Notes under the pieces: generated by a model | What the model saw: only the letters and a program-made list of their open reading frames with translations | Told to the model about the DNA's origin: nothing | The model's database searches: none | Part shown: piece after piece, positions 17,857 through 26,583 of the stretch | Layout of the letters: each line of letters opens with the position of its first letter | How positions within the stretch are numbered: position 1 is the first letter of the stretch | Program-made: the position numbers and the translations under genes | NCBI GenBank assembly: GCA_023415825.1 | Contig: JAEZJF010000006.1 | Location: 248,001 to 312,000 of the forward strand | Length of the DNA stretch: 64,000 bases | DNA from: Bacillota bacterium | GTDB lineage: Bacteria > Bacillota > Clostridia > DSM-8532 | Direction: 5' to 3'

Positions 17857-18246
17857 ATGGAAAATTACGTTTCGATTTCCGAATCGGAATGGCAGGTAAT
17901 GAAAATCGTTTGGGATCAAGCACCCAAAACGCTTCAAGATATTTTAGCAGGCTTAGATCATTCTGGATGGAGTACAACAACAATTCAAACATATCTTGCC
18001 CGCCTTGTAAAAAAAGGCGCACTCAAAACCGAGCGCCAAGGCAAGGGATATTTATATTATCCCGTTGTGTCGGAAAACGAATGTCAGCTTGCGGAAAGTA
18101 AAACGTTTCTAAACCGCGTATTCGACGGCTCACTTGCTCGTATGGTTTCTGGCTTTGTCAAAAGCGGAAGTCTATCGGACCATGAGCTTCAAGCTCTAAA
18201 AAAGCTTATTGAGGAACGGGAGAAAAAAGATGCAGGCAATCGGTAA
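17857..18246 (+). CDS. BlaI/MecI/CopY-family repressor
   Basis: 129 residues, one winged-helix domain (SEWQVMKIVWDQAPKTLQDI; WSTTTIQTYLARLVKKGALK) and a short dimerisation helix region (SDHELQALKKLIEERE). Family members bind TACA-N2-TGTA dyads and are inactivated by a membrane peptidase. The next gene encodes such a peptidase and overlaps by 17 bases. It starts at ATG 17857 after GGAGG. Confidence 0.92.
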   Translation: MENYVSISESEWQVMKIVWDQAPKTLQDILAGLDHSGWSTTTIQTYLARLVKKGALKTERQGKGYLYYPVVSENECQLAESKTFLNRVFDGSLARMVSGFVKSGSLSDHELQALKKLIEEREKKDAGNR

Positions 18247-19198
18247 TCTGTTCAACATCGTACTCTTTGTGACAATGGCAGGCAGCTTGTTTACTTTGGC
18301 GCTTCTTTTTGCAAAAAAGGTGCTTCATCTTGTCCTGCCCTTGTGGTTTGGTGTGCTCGGAGCCGCGTTCTTTCTTATTCCATTCATTGTCCCACAAGTA
18401 CAGTTAGTTCCTCCGGAGAAAACGCTTTGGATCTACGGCTATAAGATCGCATGTATGGTTTGGGCATCAGGTGCTGTACTCTTTTTGCTATACTATTCTC
18501 TGCGTGGTCTTTTTGCATATCGTGCCATCAAGAAATATCCCGCCTGCAAAGACGAGCGTGTTTATCGGATTTATACAGAGTGCGGAGCAGCAATCCGAAT
18601 GAAGCAAATGCCGGAGCTACGTTTTGGATCTTTGAAAGATCCCGCCTGTGTCGTAACCTTACTGCACCCCACCGTCATTGTCAATGAAGATATTGTCCGG
18701 CAGCTTACGGATAGTGAGCTTCAAATTGTGTTATCTCACGAGCTTACGCACATCAAGAGAAACCACCACTTGTTTCAGCACATCTACGACTTGTCGTGCT
18801 GCCTTAACTGGTTTAATCCCTTTATTTGGATCGCAAAAAACGATTTTTCACTATCCTGTGAAATGGATTGTGATGCCTATACGTTGCAGACGTTAACCGG
18901 TAAAAAGTCTTCGATGGATTATGCCACCGCCATGCTACGACTGTTGGAGCTGTCAGCAGGACCGGGAAAAGCCGCATTTGGTAGAATAGACGCTTTGGGC
19001 TTCTTGCTTGTTAAGCAGCGTTTCAGCAATATTTTGAACAAGCCGTCAAAGAAACGACGTATCGTCACCATGGCCGTCTTGACCCTTTTTGCTGTTTTGG
19101 TCATCGCATTTTCGACAATGGTAAGCCGCACCTATTTTTATCCCTATCCTGCGCTCATGACTCCGTTGGAATACCGCGACAGTTACACCGGAAGGTAG
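18230..19198 (+). CDS. BlaR1-like M56 membrane metallopeptidase
   Basis: 322 residues. About three N-terminal membrane segments and the zinc motif HELTH (in SHELTHIKRNHH), with the third ligand region SCEMDCDAYT, are followed by a last membrane helix near the C-terminus (VTMAVLTLFAVLVIAFSTM). Unlike BlaR1/MecR1 it has no penicillin-binding sensor domain: the protein stops about 35 residues after that helix. It is a probable signal-responsive protease acting on the preceding BlaI-type repressor. ATG 18230 has GGGAG upstream. Confidence 0.88.
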   Translation: MQAIGNLFNIVLFVTMAGSLFTLALLFAKKVLHLVLPLWFGVLGAAFFLIPFIVPQVQLVPPEKTLWIYGYKIACMVWASGAVLFLLYYSLRGLFAYRAIKKYPACKDERVYRIYTECGAAIRMKQMPELRFGSLKDPACVVTLLHPTVIVNEDIVRQLTDSELQIVLSHELTHIKRNHHLFQHIYDLSCCLNWFNPFIWIAKNDFSLSCEMDCDAYTLQTLTGKKSSMDYATAMLRLLELSAGPGKAAFGRIDALGFLLVKQRFSNILNKPSKKRRIVTMAVLTLFAVLVIAFSTMVSRTYFYPYPALMTPLEYRDSYTGR

Positions 19199-19215
19199 CA
19201 TTTTTTTACTCAATT

Positions 19216-19234
19216 AAACTACATTTGTAGGTTT
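19216..19234 (+). promoter_or_regulatory. BlaI-type operator before the ABC genes
   Basis: AAACTACATTTGTAGGTTT contains TACA-TT-TGTA (19220-19229), the BlaI/CopY-family consensus. It lies 12 bases before the ABC transporter start and next to its ribosome site. Confidence 0.7.
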
Positions 19235-19246
19235 AGGAGGTATATC

Positions 19247-20122
19247 ATGAACAGTATTGAAATTACCAATTTGACAAAGCAATACAAAAACGGCGTAACT
19301 GCTTTGGATGGTATCAGTTTTTCTGTCTCCGGTGGTGTCTATGGTCTTCTGGGCCACAATGGTGCGGGCAAAACCACGCTGATGAAAGCCCTCGTTACCA
19401 TTTTACAGCCAACAAGCGGCGTTATTTCTATTTGTGGTTTCGATACCAAAAAATATGGTGACGAGGTGCGCACCCGAATTGGTTATTTGCCCCAGGAGCT
19501 TTCCCTGTATCCGTCTCTTTCCGTATTCGACTTCGTGAGCTACATGGCGGCACTTAAGGGAGTCCATGGCACGGAGAAAGTACGTGAGGTTTTGAAGCAG
19601 GTGGATATGCTTGAGTTTTCCAAGAGGAAAATCGGCCAGTTATCCGGCGGTATGAAACGCCGCGTTGGCATTGCACAGGCGCTTGTCGGTAACCCTCAGG
19701 TTTTGGTTGTTGACGAGCCGACCGCGGGACTTGACCCAGAAGAACGGGTACGCTTTCGTGGGGTGCTGTCACGCTTTGCAAAGGACGGGAAAACCGTATT
19801 GCTGTCAACGCATATCGTAGAGGATATTTATCAGCTCTGTGAAGAATTGGCTGTATTACGGAAAGGCCGCCTATTCTTCAGCGGTTCTGTCACCGGTCTG
19901 ATGCGTCAGGTCGATGGAAAAACCAAGGTCTTGCTTTTAAATAGCGAAGAAGAGCTGGTAGAGCTGCAAAAGAAATCCGTGGTCTTATCCACGACATACG
20001 AAAATAGCGGCCTGTACGCCAGAATAGTGGATGAAAAGGCGGCGTTCCCCCAGGCGGAAACCGTGAAGGCAACACTTGAGGATGCCTATGTGTACTGTAT
20101 GGGAGGAAAAACGCATGCGTAA
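19247..20122 (+). CDS. ABC-2 type transporter ATP-binding protein
   Basis: 291 residues. Walker A GHNGAGKTTL, Q-loop GYLPQELSLYPSL, signature LSGGMKRRVGIAQ, Walker B VLVVDEPTAGLD and H-loop STHIV are all intact. The first ~215 residues are the nucleotide-binding domain; the C-terminal part is an accessory region as in drug/peptide exporters. It starts at ATG 19247 after GGAGG and overlaps the next gene by 8 bases. Confidence 0.93.
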   Translation: MNSIEITNLTKQYKNGVTALDGISFSVSGGVYGLLGHNGAGKTTLMKALVTILQPTSGVISICGFDTKKYGDEVRTRIGYLPQELSLYPSLSVFDFVSYMAALKGVHGTEKVREVLKQVDMLEFSKRKIGQLSGGMKRRVGIAQALVGNPQVLVVDEPTAGLDPEERVRFRGVLSRFAKDGKTVLLSTHIVEDIYQLCEELAVLRKGRLFFSGSVTGLMRQVDGKTKVLLLNSEEELVELQKKSVVLSTTYENSGLYARIVDEKAAFPQAETVKATLEDAYVYCMGGKTHA

Positions 20123-20879
20123 GATTCTTTCTATCATTCGCTATGAATGCAAAATGCTGTTTTTCAGGCTTGCCACATGGGGTGTGCTGCTTGTTGCCTC
20201 ATTAGTTGCTTTGCTTGATAATTTCCCATCCAGAGAGAACCTTGCAAGGTTGGAGTTTCTTGTGCAGCCGGTCTACTTTATATATCGAACCATGAGTATT
20301 GATGGACTGATATTGATTTTTGGATTGATGTTTATATTGTCCAGCCGGATACCTGTGGACAAGAAAACAGGAGTTCAATCCCTATTCCTGGCAGCTCCAA
20401 TCAGCAAGGGGCAATATGTCATTGGTAAGTTATTCAGTGGTTTTATCTATACGCTGACGATGATTACCCTGTTTATTGCGCTGAATACCGTGGTTTATGC
20501 CGCGTTCAGTCCCGTAGATGCCCACATGATGGAATATGTCACACCACTTATTAAAGTATTGGTTGTCAGTGGTCTTCCCGTCAGCTTTTTTATCGGTTGC
20601 TGCGCGGTTGCGCTCCCGATTCTGATGGATATTCGATTATTCTATTTCTTAATATCCATAGTGTTTATTCTCAACGCAATGGTTGTCGGCTCCGCAGAGA
20701 AAAAGCCGTTTTATCTGATTATATCCGGAGATTTGCTGAAGCTTTTATGGCAGCATCCTGAATTTCCGTTCCACGATATGGGAAGTGTGATGGCAAACCT
20801 GTCTTTTCTGATAGGCTGCGGTCTGCTTTCAGGGATTATGCTTTTACTCAAGCGGAAGTTTTGGAGGACAGAATCATGA
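20115..20879 (+). CDS. ABC-2 type transporter membrane subunit
   Basis: 254 residues with six hydrophobic segments (e.g. LATWGVLLVASLVALL, GLILIFGLMFILSS, LFYFLISIVFILNAMVV). No enzymatic motif. It starts at ATG 20115 after GGGAGG and pairs with the upstream ATPase and the next permease. The substrate is unknown; the BlaI/M56 control suggests a cell-wall or peptide stress role. Confidence 0.82.
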   Translation: MRKILSIIRYECKMLFFRLATWGVLLVASLVALLDNFPSRENLARLEFLVQPVYFIYRTMSIDGLILIFGLMFILSSRIPVDKKTGVQSLFLAAPISKGQYVIGKLFSGFIYTLTMITLFIALNTVVYAAFSPVDAHMMEYVTPLIKVLVVSGLPVSFFIGCCAVALPILMDIRLFYFLISIVFILNAMVVGSAEKKPFYLIISGDLLKLLWQHPEFPFHDMGSVMANLSFLIGCGLLSGIMLLLKRKFWRTES

Positions 20880-21505
20880 AACGCTTGCTGTATGAACACA
20901 AAATTATGGGGACAAATCCAATATGGATTTCCGCTTCCTTTGTTGCAGTTTTGGCGTTGCTTTCGTTTTTCGGCGGCGACCTGCTTGACCTTAGTTGTAT
21001 TGGCTTTGAGGTAGTGATCCCCTTTTTTGCCGCAATCGCTGTAGGTGAATGGGGCAAAACAAGAGCAGACGCAAACTTCGACATCATTGCATCCCAGGGC
21101 GAATCCTTGTTCACATGGGTATCTGCCCGCTTTGCAGCGGTTTTCTCCACTATCAGCATTTTTGCTTTCGCAGGCATGGTTATAGTGTCTTTTGCGAGAA
21201 ATGAAATACCTCTTGGGGAAATGGTTTTGATATATCTGGCTCCCGCTTTTTTTCTCTCTACAATCAGCGTTCTTTGCGGTCTTTGCTTTTCGCAGGAGCA
21301 TATCGCAACCTTAATTTCCGGAATCATTTGGCTTCTAGCCATGCTGACCCGCAGCTTACTCCGTTTTCCCGGCGTGGAGTATATTTATCCGTTCATTCGT
21401 TATGCCGGAGATCAGAATGGCATTTGGCTGACAAATAAGGCTGCTCTATTGGCATTAAGCCTGGTATTATGGGCGGTTATATGGCTCTTGTGCAAAAAGC
21501 GTTAA
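20876..21505 (+). CDS. Second ABC transporter membrane subunit
   Basis: 209 residues, about six membrane segments (WISASFVAVLALLSFF, IGFEVVIPFFAAIAV, ALLALSLVLWAVIWLL). ATG 20876 follows GGAGG and overlaps the previous stop by 4 bases. It is the last gene of the five-gene cluster. Family recognition is by context and topology only. Confidence 0.78.
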   Translation: MKRLLYEHKIMGTNPIWISASFVAVLALLSFFGGDLLDLSCIGFEVVIPFFAAIAVGEWGKTRADANFDIIASQGESLFTWVSARFAAVFSTISIFAFAGMVIVSFARNEIPLGEMVLIYLAPAFFLSTISVLCGLCFSQEHIATLISGIIWLLAMLTRSLLRFPGVEYIYPFIRYAGDQNGIWLTNKAALLALSLVLWAVIWLLCKKR

Positions 21506-21507
21506 GG

Positions 21508-21828
21508 CTATCTTTCAAGGGGCCCTCTATATCCCCCGGTACCGCCGGACACATTAATGACATTATAACCCATTTCTTTCAATACCCCGCATGTCCTCAT
21601 GCTTCTTGCTCCCGACTGGCATATCACATAATACTCCTGGGACCTATCAAGATACTCCTGAGGACCCGACAAAATCCTGTTCATCGGAATATTCTTGGCC
21701 GTAGGTAAATGGCCGCTATTATACTCATAGGGTTCCCTGATATCGATTAAATTCACCTTTCCAATAAGGTTGTCCATCTCTTTTACATGGATTGAGTCTG
21801 TATTTTTCTTTTGAAGGAACTGTAACAT
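21508..21828 (-). CDS. Rhodanese-like domain protein
   Basis: 106 residues, a single rhodanese domain with LIDIREPYEYNSGHLPTAKNIP and the active-site loop VICQSGARS holding the catalytic cysteine. These proteins transfer or carry sulfane sulfur. It starts at ATG 21828 after GGGAGG. It converges on the ABC genes. A dyad upstream (21878-21892) may regulate it. Confidence 0.92.
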   Translation of the reverse strand: MLQFLQKKNTDSIHVKEMDNLIGKVNLIDIREPYEYNSGHLPTAKNIPMNRILSGPQEYLDRSQEYYVICQSGARSMRTCGVLKEMGYNVINVSGGTGGYRGPLER

Positions 21829-21850
21829 AATAAAACCTCCCGTCGCTTTT

Positions 21851-21892
21851 ATTATATACGTCCTCTTCGTTCCGTCATGTGACTAAGTCACA
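21851..21892 (-). promoter_or_regulatory. Rhodanese promoter with TGTGA/TCACA dyad
   Basis: On minus, TATAAT (21856-21851) has no good -35. The perfect palindrome TGTGACTAAGTCACA (21878-21892) is centred about 41 bases before the expected start point, the place where CRP/FNR-type activators bind. The spacer is 5, not the usual 6. Confidence 0.5.
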
Positions 21893-21910
21893 ATTGCTTA
21901 AAATTGACAT

Positions 21911-23524
21911 TCATTTCAGGCTGTCCCGATATTCCGAAGGAGTGAGTCCGGTGTATTTCTTGAATATTCTACAGAAATAATAGGGATTATCATAGCCAAC
22001 CTTTTCAGCGATTTCAAAGGACCTTGCATCTTTCTGTCCCAAAAGCTTTTTTGCCTTTTCGATTCTCCGTTCTATGATATATTCCATAAAACTCTGACCC
22101 ACCGACAGACGGAACAGGCTGCTGAAATAATTGGGACTGATGTGAAACATTTCAGCCATGAGTTCAAGGGATAATTCCTTTTCGTAATTTTGATCAATAT
22201 AGGATCTGGCTTCCTCAATAATTCTCTTGGTCTTAAGGATCTTTGTATTCAGAATGTGATCCGTAAGCTGATTAAAGGCAGAAACCATCCATTTCCTGGT
22301 ATCGATAAGGGTTTTATATTTCTTTACCTCATCAAAATACAGGAATTTCTTACCGAATATCTCCTCCATATTCATATCAAATTCCGATACAATCCGCGAT
22401 GCGATACAGAAAAGCTCTATGCATATCTGATGAAAGTTATTGACTTCCAGGTTTCTGCACCGCTTCATATCGTCAAAAACACTCTCAATGGTTTTTGTGA
22501 CTATATTTCGATCACCAACCCTCAGTGAGGAGAGAAGCTTATTCTCATGCTCTTTATTCAGGTGATAATGCAAGCTTGTATAACCTGCTATATCTTCAAT
22601 ATGGATGATACTGCCCTTACCGGTAAAAAGCCTGTGCTCCAAAGCCCGTTTTGCCTCTTCATAACATGGCTTTACCGAGACTAATCCATTTCCAGCCCGG
22701 GAGCAGCCAATACTGATGCTCATATTGGTTTTATCTGCAACGTCCTCACAGACAGTCTCCATATTGGTAGTGAAAATAGCCTTGTTATCATTGACACTCA
22801 GCTTCTCATCACAAAAATAGATGCATACAAATTCTTCATTCTTGGTTTCAAAGCACAAACCAAGCGGGCTAAACTTCTCATTTATGATATCAAATACCTT
22901 CATTTTAAAAATGAGGCGCTTTTCTTCAGGAATCTCGGGTGTGAAATGCGTTAAATCATCCAATTCAACGACCGACACAAAGAAAGTCTCGCTTGAAAAG
23001 TGAATGTCGACAAAGGCCATCATATTGACCAATCGATCCAGTTCATCGCAATCAAAAATCAATTGATTCAAATAGCGGTACTTAAGAAGCGGCAGGCTTA
23101 GCTTGAGCTGCTGCCTCAGCTTTTGTTCGTTTTCCTCTTCAAGTCTTTCAGCGACTATTTCCTTTATGGCTCGCTTAACAATACGAGTCATTTCGTCCAT
23201 ATCAGCTGTTTTAAGCACATAATCAAAAGCACCCAGCTTAACGGCTTTTTGGGCATAAGAAAAATCGTCAAAGCCACTTAAGATAATGACTTTTGTGTTT
23301 TGCTTTATGGCTTTTATCGCTTTTAGAAGCTCCAGGCCGTCTATTCCAGGCATTTTAATGTCTGTGAGGACAACTTCGGGTAAAAACTCATTGAAAAGTG
23401 TAAGCCCTGCCTCACCATTCTCCGCGGTTATAACATTGGAAAACCCCTGCTCAGGCCAGCTGATCGCATTTTTTATTCCCTCGCGGATCATGGTATCATC
23501 ATCCACGATAAGCAGTTTAAACAA
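21911..23524 (-). CDS. YesN-type response regulator (AraC output)
   Basis: About 537 residues. The N-terminal receiver has KLLIVDDD and the phospho-acceptor in VVLTDIKMPGIDGL. A middle region of ~270 residues follows, then a C-terminal AraC double helix-turn-helix (LSLELMAEMFHISPNYFSSLF; EIAEKVGYDNPYYFCRIFKKY). The start is probably TTG 23524 (MFKLLIVDDD) with GAGGGG upstream; GTG 23533 is possible but abuts that site. It lies 14 bp after the histidine kinase. With the kinase and the xylose-binding-like lipoprotein it matches the clostridial XylFII-LytS/YesN xylose-sensing system and probably activates xylFGH. Confidence 0.92.
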   Translation of the reverse strand: MFKLLIVDDDTMIREGIKNAISWPEQGFSNVITAENGEAGLTLFNEFLPEVVLTDIKMPGIDGLELLKAIKAIKQNTKVIILSGFDDFSYAQKAVKLGAFDYVLKTADMDEMTRIVKRAIKEIVAERLEEENEQKLRQQLKLSLPLLKYRYLNQLIFDCDELDRLVNMMAFVDIHFSSETFFVSVVELDDLTHFTPEIPEEKRLIFKMKVFDIINEKFSPLGLCFETKNEEFVCIYFCDEKLSVNDNKAIFTTNMETVCEDVADKTNMSISIGCSRAGNGLVSVKPCYEEAKRALEHRLFTGKGSIIHIEDIAGYTSLHYHLNKEHENKLLSSLRVGDRNIVTKTIESVFDDMKRCRNLEVNNFHQICIELFCIASRIVSEFDMNMEEIFGKKFLYFDEVKKYKTLIDTRKWMVSAFNQLTDHILNTKILKTKRIIEEARSYIDQNYEKELSLELMAEMFHISPNYFSSLFRLSVGQSFMEYIIERRIEKAKKLLGQKDARSFEIAEKVGYDNPYYFCRIFKKYTGLTPSEYRDSLK

Positions 23525-23538
23525 AACAGCCACCCCCC

Positions 23539-25329
23539 TCACATCCTCGCTGGGATTGATATGGTAAAAACAGTTTCGATATTGGGAATACTGGTGCATT
23601 CAAATGTAAAATCATTATTAAAATAAAGACAGAGCCTCTCACGAATATTCTTAAGTCCGAATCCATTTTCAAGGATGACCGAAATTCCTTCCTGGCCGAC
23701 CTGGCTCATCCCCACACCATTATCGATAACTTTAAAAACAATACGTTCATCCTTTTTCATCACTTCTATTTTTATGAAGCCTTTGTCCGCTTTTTTTTCC
23801 ATCCCATGATAGAGCGCATTCTCAACCAATGGTTGAAGGATAAGCTTGATGGTCTTGTATTGAAGAGTCTCGGGAGCAGCTTCAATCAGGTAGTCAAACA
23901 GGGGTGGATACATGATTCTTTGGATACTAAGATATTCCTTTACATGCTCGACCTCATTTTCAACAGTGGTGAACTCTTTGCCCTTGTTCAAACCCAGCTT
24001 GAAAAACTTGGACAGAGAAGCCGCCATTTTTCCGATCTCCGAATTACCACTCGCCACGGCATTCCAGTATATGGAGGCTAGTGTATTATAAAGAAAATGC
24101 GGATTGATTTGAGATTCCAGAACTTTGATTTCAGCTTCGACTTTTTTAGCGCTTTCATTTTCAACCATATGAATCAGAGACTCAATATTAACCATCATTT
24201 TGTTAAAAGAATTCCCCAATTGCCCGATTTCATCATCGTATAGTGCATTAAACCGGACCTTCATATCGCCCGCCGAGCCTTTTTCCATGAGCCTCATCAG
24301 CTTATATACCGGGTTCAGGACACTCTTTGACACAATGATTGAAAAGAATATCACGAAAACCAGGCAAGCAAGGGAGATCAGCAGGGATACATCACGGATA
24401 TTTGTGGCATCGGCTATTAACTCCTCATAATCGGTGATAACAACCGATTTCCACATATTGACCGATAAGGTATTAAAAACAACAAACTTGGACTGGTTGT
24501 TTTCTTTTATAATAAAACTGGACTCATCTTCTTTTTGAATGCGCTGCTTGATGTTTTTATTACTTAAAAGCTTTCCTATGAAGGATTTGTCGGGATGGAA
24601 CAGAATCCTCCCGTCAGGGGATACAAGATAGGTAACAGAGCTCTTTCCCAATCTTATATTTTTATAGATGCTGTCCATCATGCCAACATCCAGGTGGACA
24701 ACCAGTACACCTAATACGCCATGCTCCTGATTATACAGTTTTTCTGTCAGAATAAATACATTCCGGCCAAGTACAGGCTGTGTCGGCCACCAGATATTTT
24801 TATTGGCTTGAATGGTTTTCATATACAATTCAGATTCTTTATAGTTCTGCTGATATTCCTCGTTCAAAAACACCATACCGCGTTCTTCGGTAATATCCCC
24901 GACAGCAAAAATGCTATTATTTTTCTGTGTCAGTATGTAAACGCTGGAGATGCTTTCATTGCTATCCTTAATCATTTTTAGAAGAATGCTCATCTTAAGA
25001 TTGTCTTCATTGAATCTTTCAGCACTTGCGTGAGCTTCGTTTGTTAAAATATCCATGACTGTTGAATTGTTCAAAAGAACCCTGCCAATATCATTTATAT
25101 TCTGAAATTGCAGTAGCATATTGGTATTGATTTCCTTTACGAAATCACTTGAATACTTAATGGTGATATCCTTTATCGTATTGGAAGCTTTATTATACGA
25201 AAACAAGCCCAATATGATAAGAGGTAGCAGCGAAATACAGGCAAAAAGAACAACCAGCCTGAATCGGAGCCCCCTGTTCATGATGGATATTATCAAATTG
25301 TCCCGGAAAGAGTTCTTAGAGTTCTTCAT
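23539..25329 (-). CDS. YesM/LytS-type sensor histidine kinase
   Basis: About 596 residues. TM1 is at ~25-45 (VLFACISLLPLIILGLFSY), an extracellular Cache-like sensor at ~46-300, TM2 at ~310-330 (LLISLACLVFVIFFSII), then HAMP, the phospho-acceptor region LESQINPHFLYNTLASIYW with its histidine, and an HATPase domain (LVENALYHGME; DNGVGM; GFGLKNIRERL). ATG 25329 follows AAAGG; a GTG two codons earlier is possible. It lies between the XylF-like lipoprotein and the regulator on one strand, so the sensor loop probably docks that lipoprotein. Confidence 0.93.
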   Translation of the reverse strand: MKNSKNSFRDNLIISIMNRGLRFRLVVLFACISLLPLIILGLFSYNKASNTIKDITIKYSSDFVKEINTNMLLQFQNINDIGRVLLNNSTVMDILTNEAHASAERFNEDNLKMSILLKMIKDSNESISSVYILTQKNNSIFAVGDITEERGMVFLNEEYQQNYKESELYMKTIQANKNIWWPTQPVLGRNVFILTEKLYNQEHGVLGVLVVHLDVGMMDSIYKNIRLGKSSVTYLVSPDGRILFHPDKSFIGKLLSNKNIKQRIQKEDESSFIIKENNQSKFVVFNTLSVNMWKSVVITDYEELIADATNIRDVSLLISLACLVFVIFFSIIVSKSVLNPVYKLMRLMEKGSAGDMKVRFNALYDDEIGQLGNSFNKMMVNIESLIHMVENESAKKVEAEIKVLESQINPHFLYNTLASIYWNAVASGNSEIGKMAASLSKFFKLGLNKGKEFTTVENEVEHVKEYLSIQRIMYPPLFDYLIEAAPETLQYKTIKLILQPLVENALYHGMEKKADKGFIKIEVMKKDERIVFKVIDNGVGMSQVGQEGISVILENGFGLKNIRERLCLYFNNDFTFECTSIPNIETVFTISIPARM

Positions 25330-25344
25330 GATCACCTTTGCCGA

Positions 25345-26439
25345 TTACGGGAGCTCGTTATAGATTTCATCATGGCTTTTGATACCCGTCTGTATTACAG
25401 TCTTATCAAGATTTTCTTTTGTCACCAGTACGGTTCTGGCAAATATTGTAGGAATATCTTTCAACCCATTGAAGGTTTTCCCAGTGGCATCTGCCGGTAC
25501 CAGGTCATTGGCCAGGCTGATAGCGGCTCTTGCCCCTTCTTCAGCGAATTCCTTTTGCGGGTATAACAGCGTCACCGTCTGAACACCATCTTTAATACGC
25601 TTTAAAGCGCTAAGATCACCATCGGTTCCCGTAACAAATATCTTGCCTTCCAGGTTCTGCTCTTTTAGAGCCTCAACTACGCCTCCTGCCATACCATCAT
25701 TTGATACAATGATTGCATCCACCTTGTTGTTTGATAATTCCAGCCCTTTTCTGACTGCCAGTTGGGCTTTCTCAGGAGACCAATTGTCACACCATACTTC
25801 CAGTGAAACAGTAATTTCACCTGCGGACAGGTAGGGATCCAGGATATTATAGTAGCCTTTTTTCTGAGCTTTTGCATTACTGTCGGTTTGAGAGCCATTA
25901 ATAATGAAATAATTGCCTTTAGGAACGCTGTTTACGGCAGCAGACGCGAGGGACTCACCAATGCCGATAGCATCAAAGCCTATAAAGACATCGAGATCTG
26001 CATTGGTGATCATACGCGAATACGCAAGCACGGGAATGCCTGCGTTTTTCGCGGATTTGACACATTCTGATGCTGTTTCGTCATTTACAGCCACAATCAC
26101 CAATACATCCACTTTTTGCCGGATAAGCTCCTCTATTTGTTCCTCCTGAAGCTTCTCATCCATATTACCGTCCATTGTCAAGACCTTGGCACCGTATTTT
26201 GACGCCTCCTGCTCGAAGTATTCTCTTTCGTTAATCCATCTTTCCTCTGCCAGGGTTCCCAATGCGAGCCCAATGACAACCTGATTGTTCCCGATTTCAA
26301 TCATCTGCTCACTTTCTGTATTACCGGATGTATCCTTATCGGAGATGATATTCGTTAGAGAATCCTGCTTACAACCGCCAAGGAAAACGACCAGAAGGAG
26401 GATCAATGAAAATAGGAGCATTCTATCTCTACTGTTCAT
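25345..26439 (-). CDS. XylFII-like xylose-binding sensor lipoprotein
   Basis: 364 residues. Signal peptide with lipobox FLGGC, then a periplasmic-binding fold clearly related to XylF at 29362-30435: both have GLALxTxxEERW, VDAIV-type strands, PVLAYSR, FIGFD, SNDGMAGG and ATLLxP-like runs. It is not in the xylFGH transcript order but next to a histidine kinase. In Clostridium beijerinckii, XylFII binds xylose and activates the LytS kinase rather than feeding the transporter; I infer that role here. It starts at ATG 26439 after GGAGGTG. Confidence 0.88.
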   Translation of the reverse strand: MNSRDRMLLFSLILLLVVFLGGCKQDSLTNIISDKDTSGNTESEQMIEIGNNQVVIGLALGTLAEERWINEREYFEQEASKYGAKVLTMDGNMDEKLQEEQIEELIRQKVDVLVIVAVNDETASECVKSAKNAGIPVLAYSRMITNADLDVFIGFDAIGIGESLASAAVNSVPKGNYFIINGSQTDSNAKAQKKGYYNILDPYLSAGEITVSLEVWCDNWSPEKAQLAVRKGLELSNNKVDAIIVSNDGMAGGVVEALKEQNLEGKIFVTGTDGDLSALKRIKDGVQTVTLLYPQKEFAEEGARAAISLANDLVPADATGKTFNGLKDIPTIFARTVLVTKENLDKTVIQTGIKSHDEIYNELP

Positions 26440-26583
26440 CAGCTCACACCTCCGCTAAGGCTAAACATTAATAACCTAAAAGTATCCGATTTGATTCTGA
26501 GAAACATAGAGGATATCCAAAAGTGTCCAATATTGTAATTGTATCAAAAATATATGATGTAATAAACTGGTAATGAATAATTC

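Noticed and set aside
20711..21342. Long antisense frames (196 and 164 codons) across the ABC permease junction
   Set aside because: The plus-strand permeases have proper starts, overlaps and membrane segments; the antisense frames are basic and motif-free.
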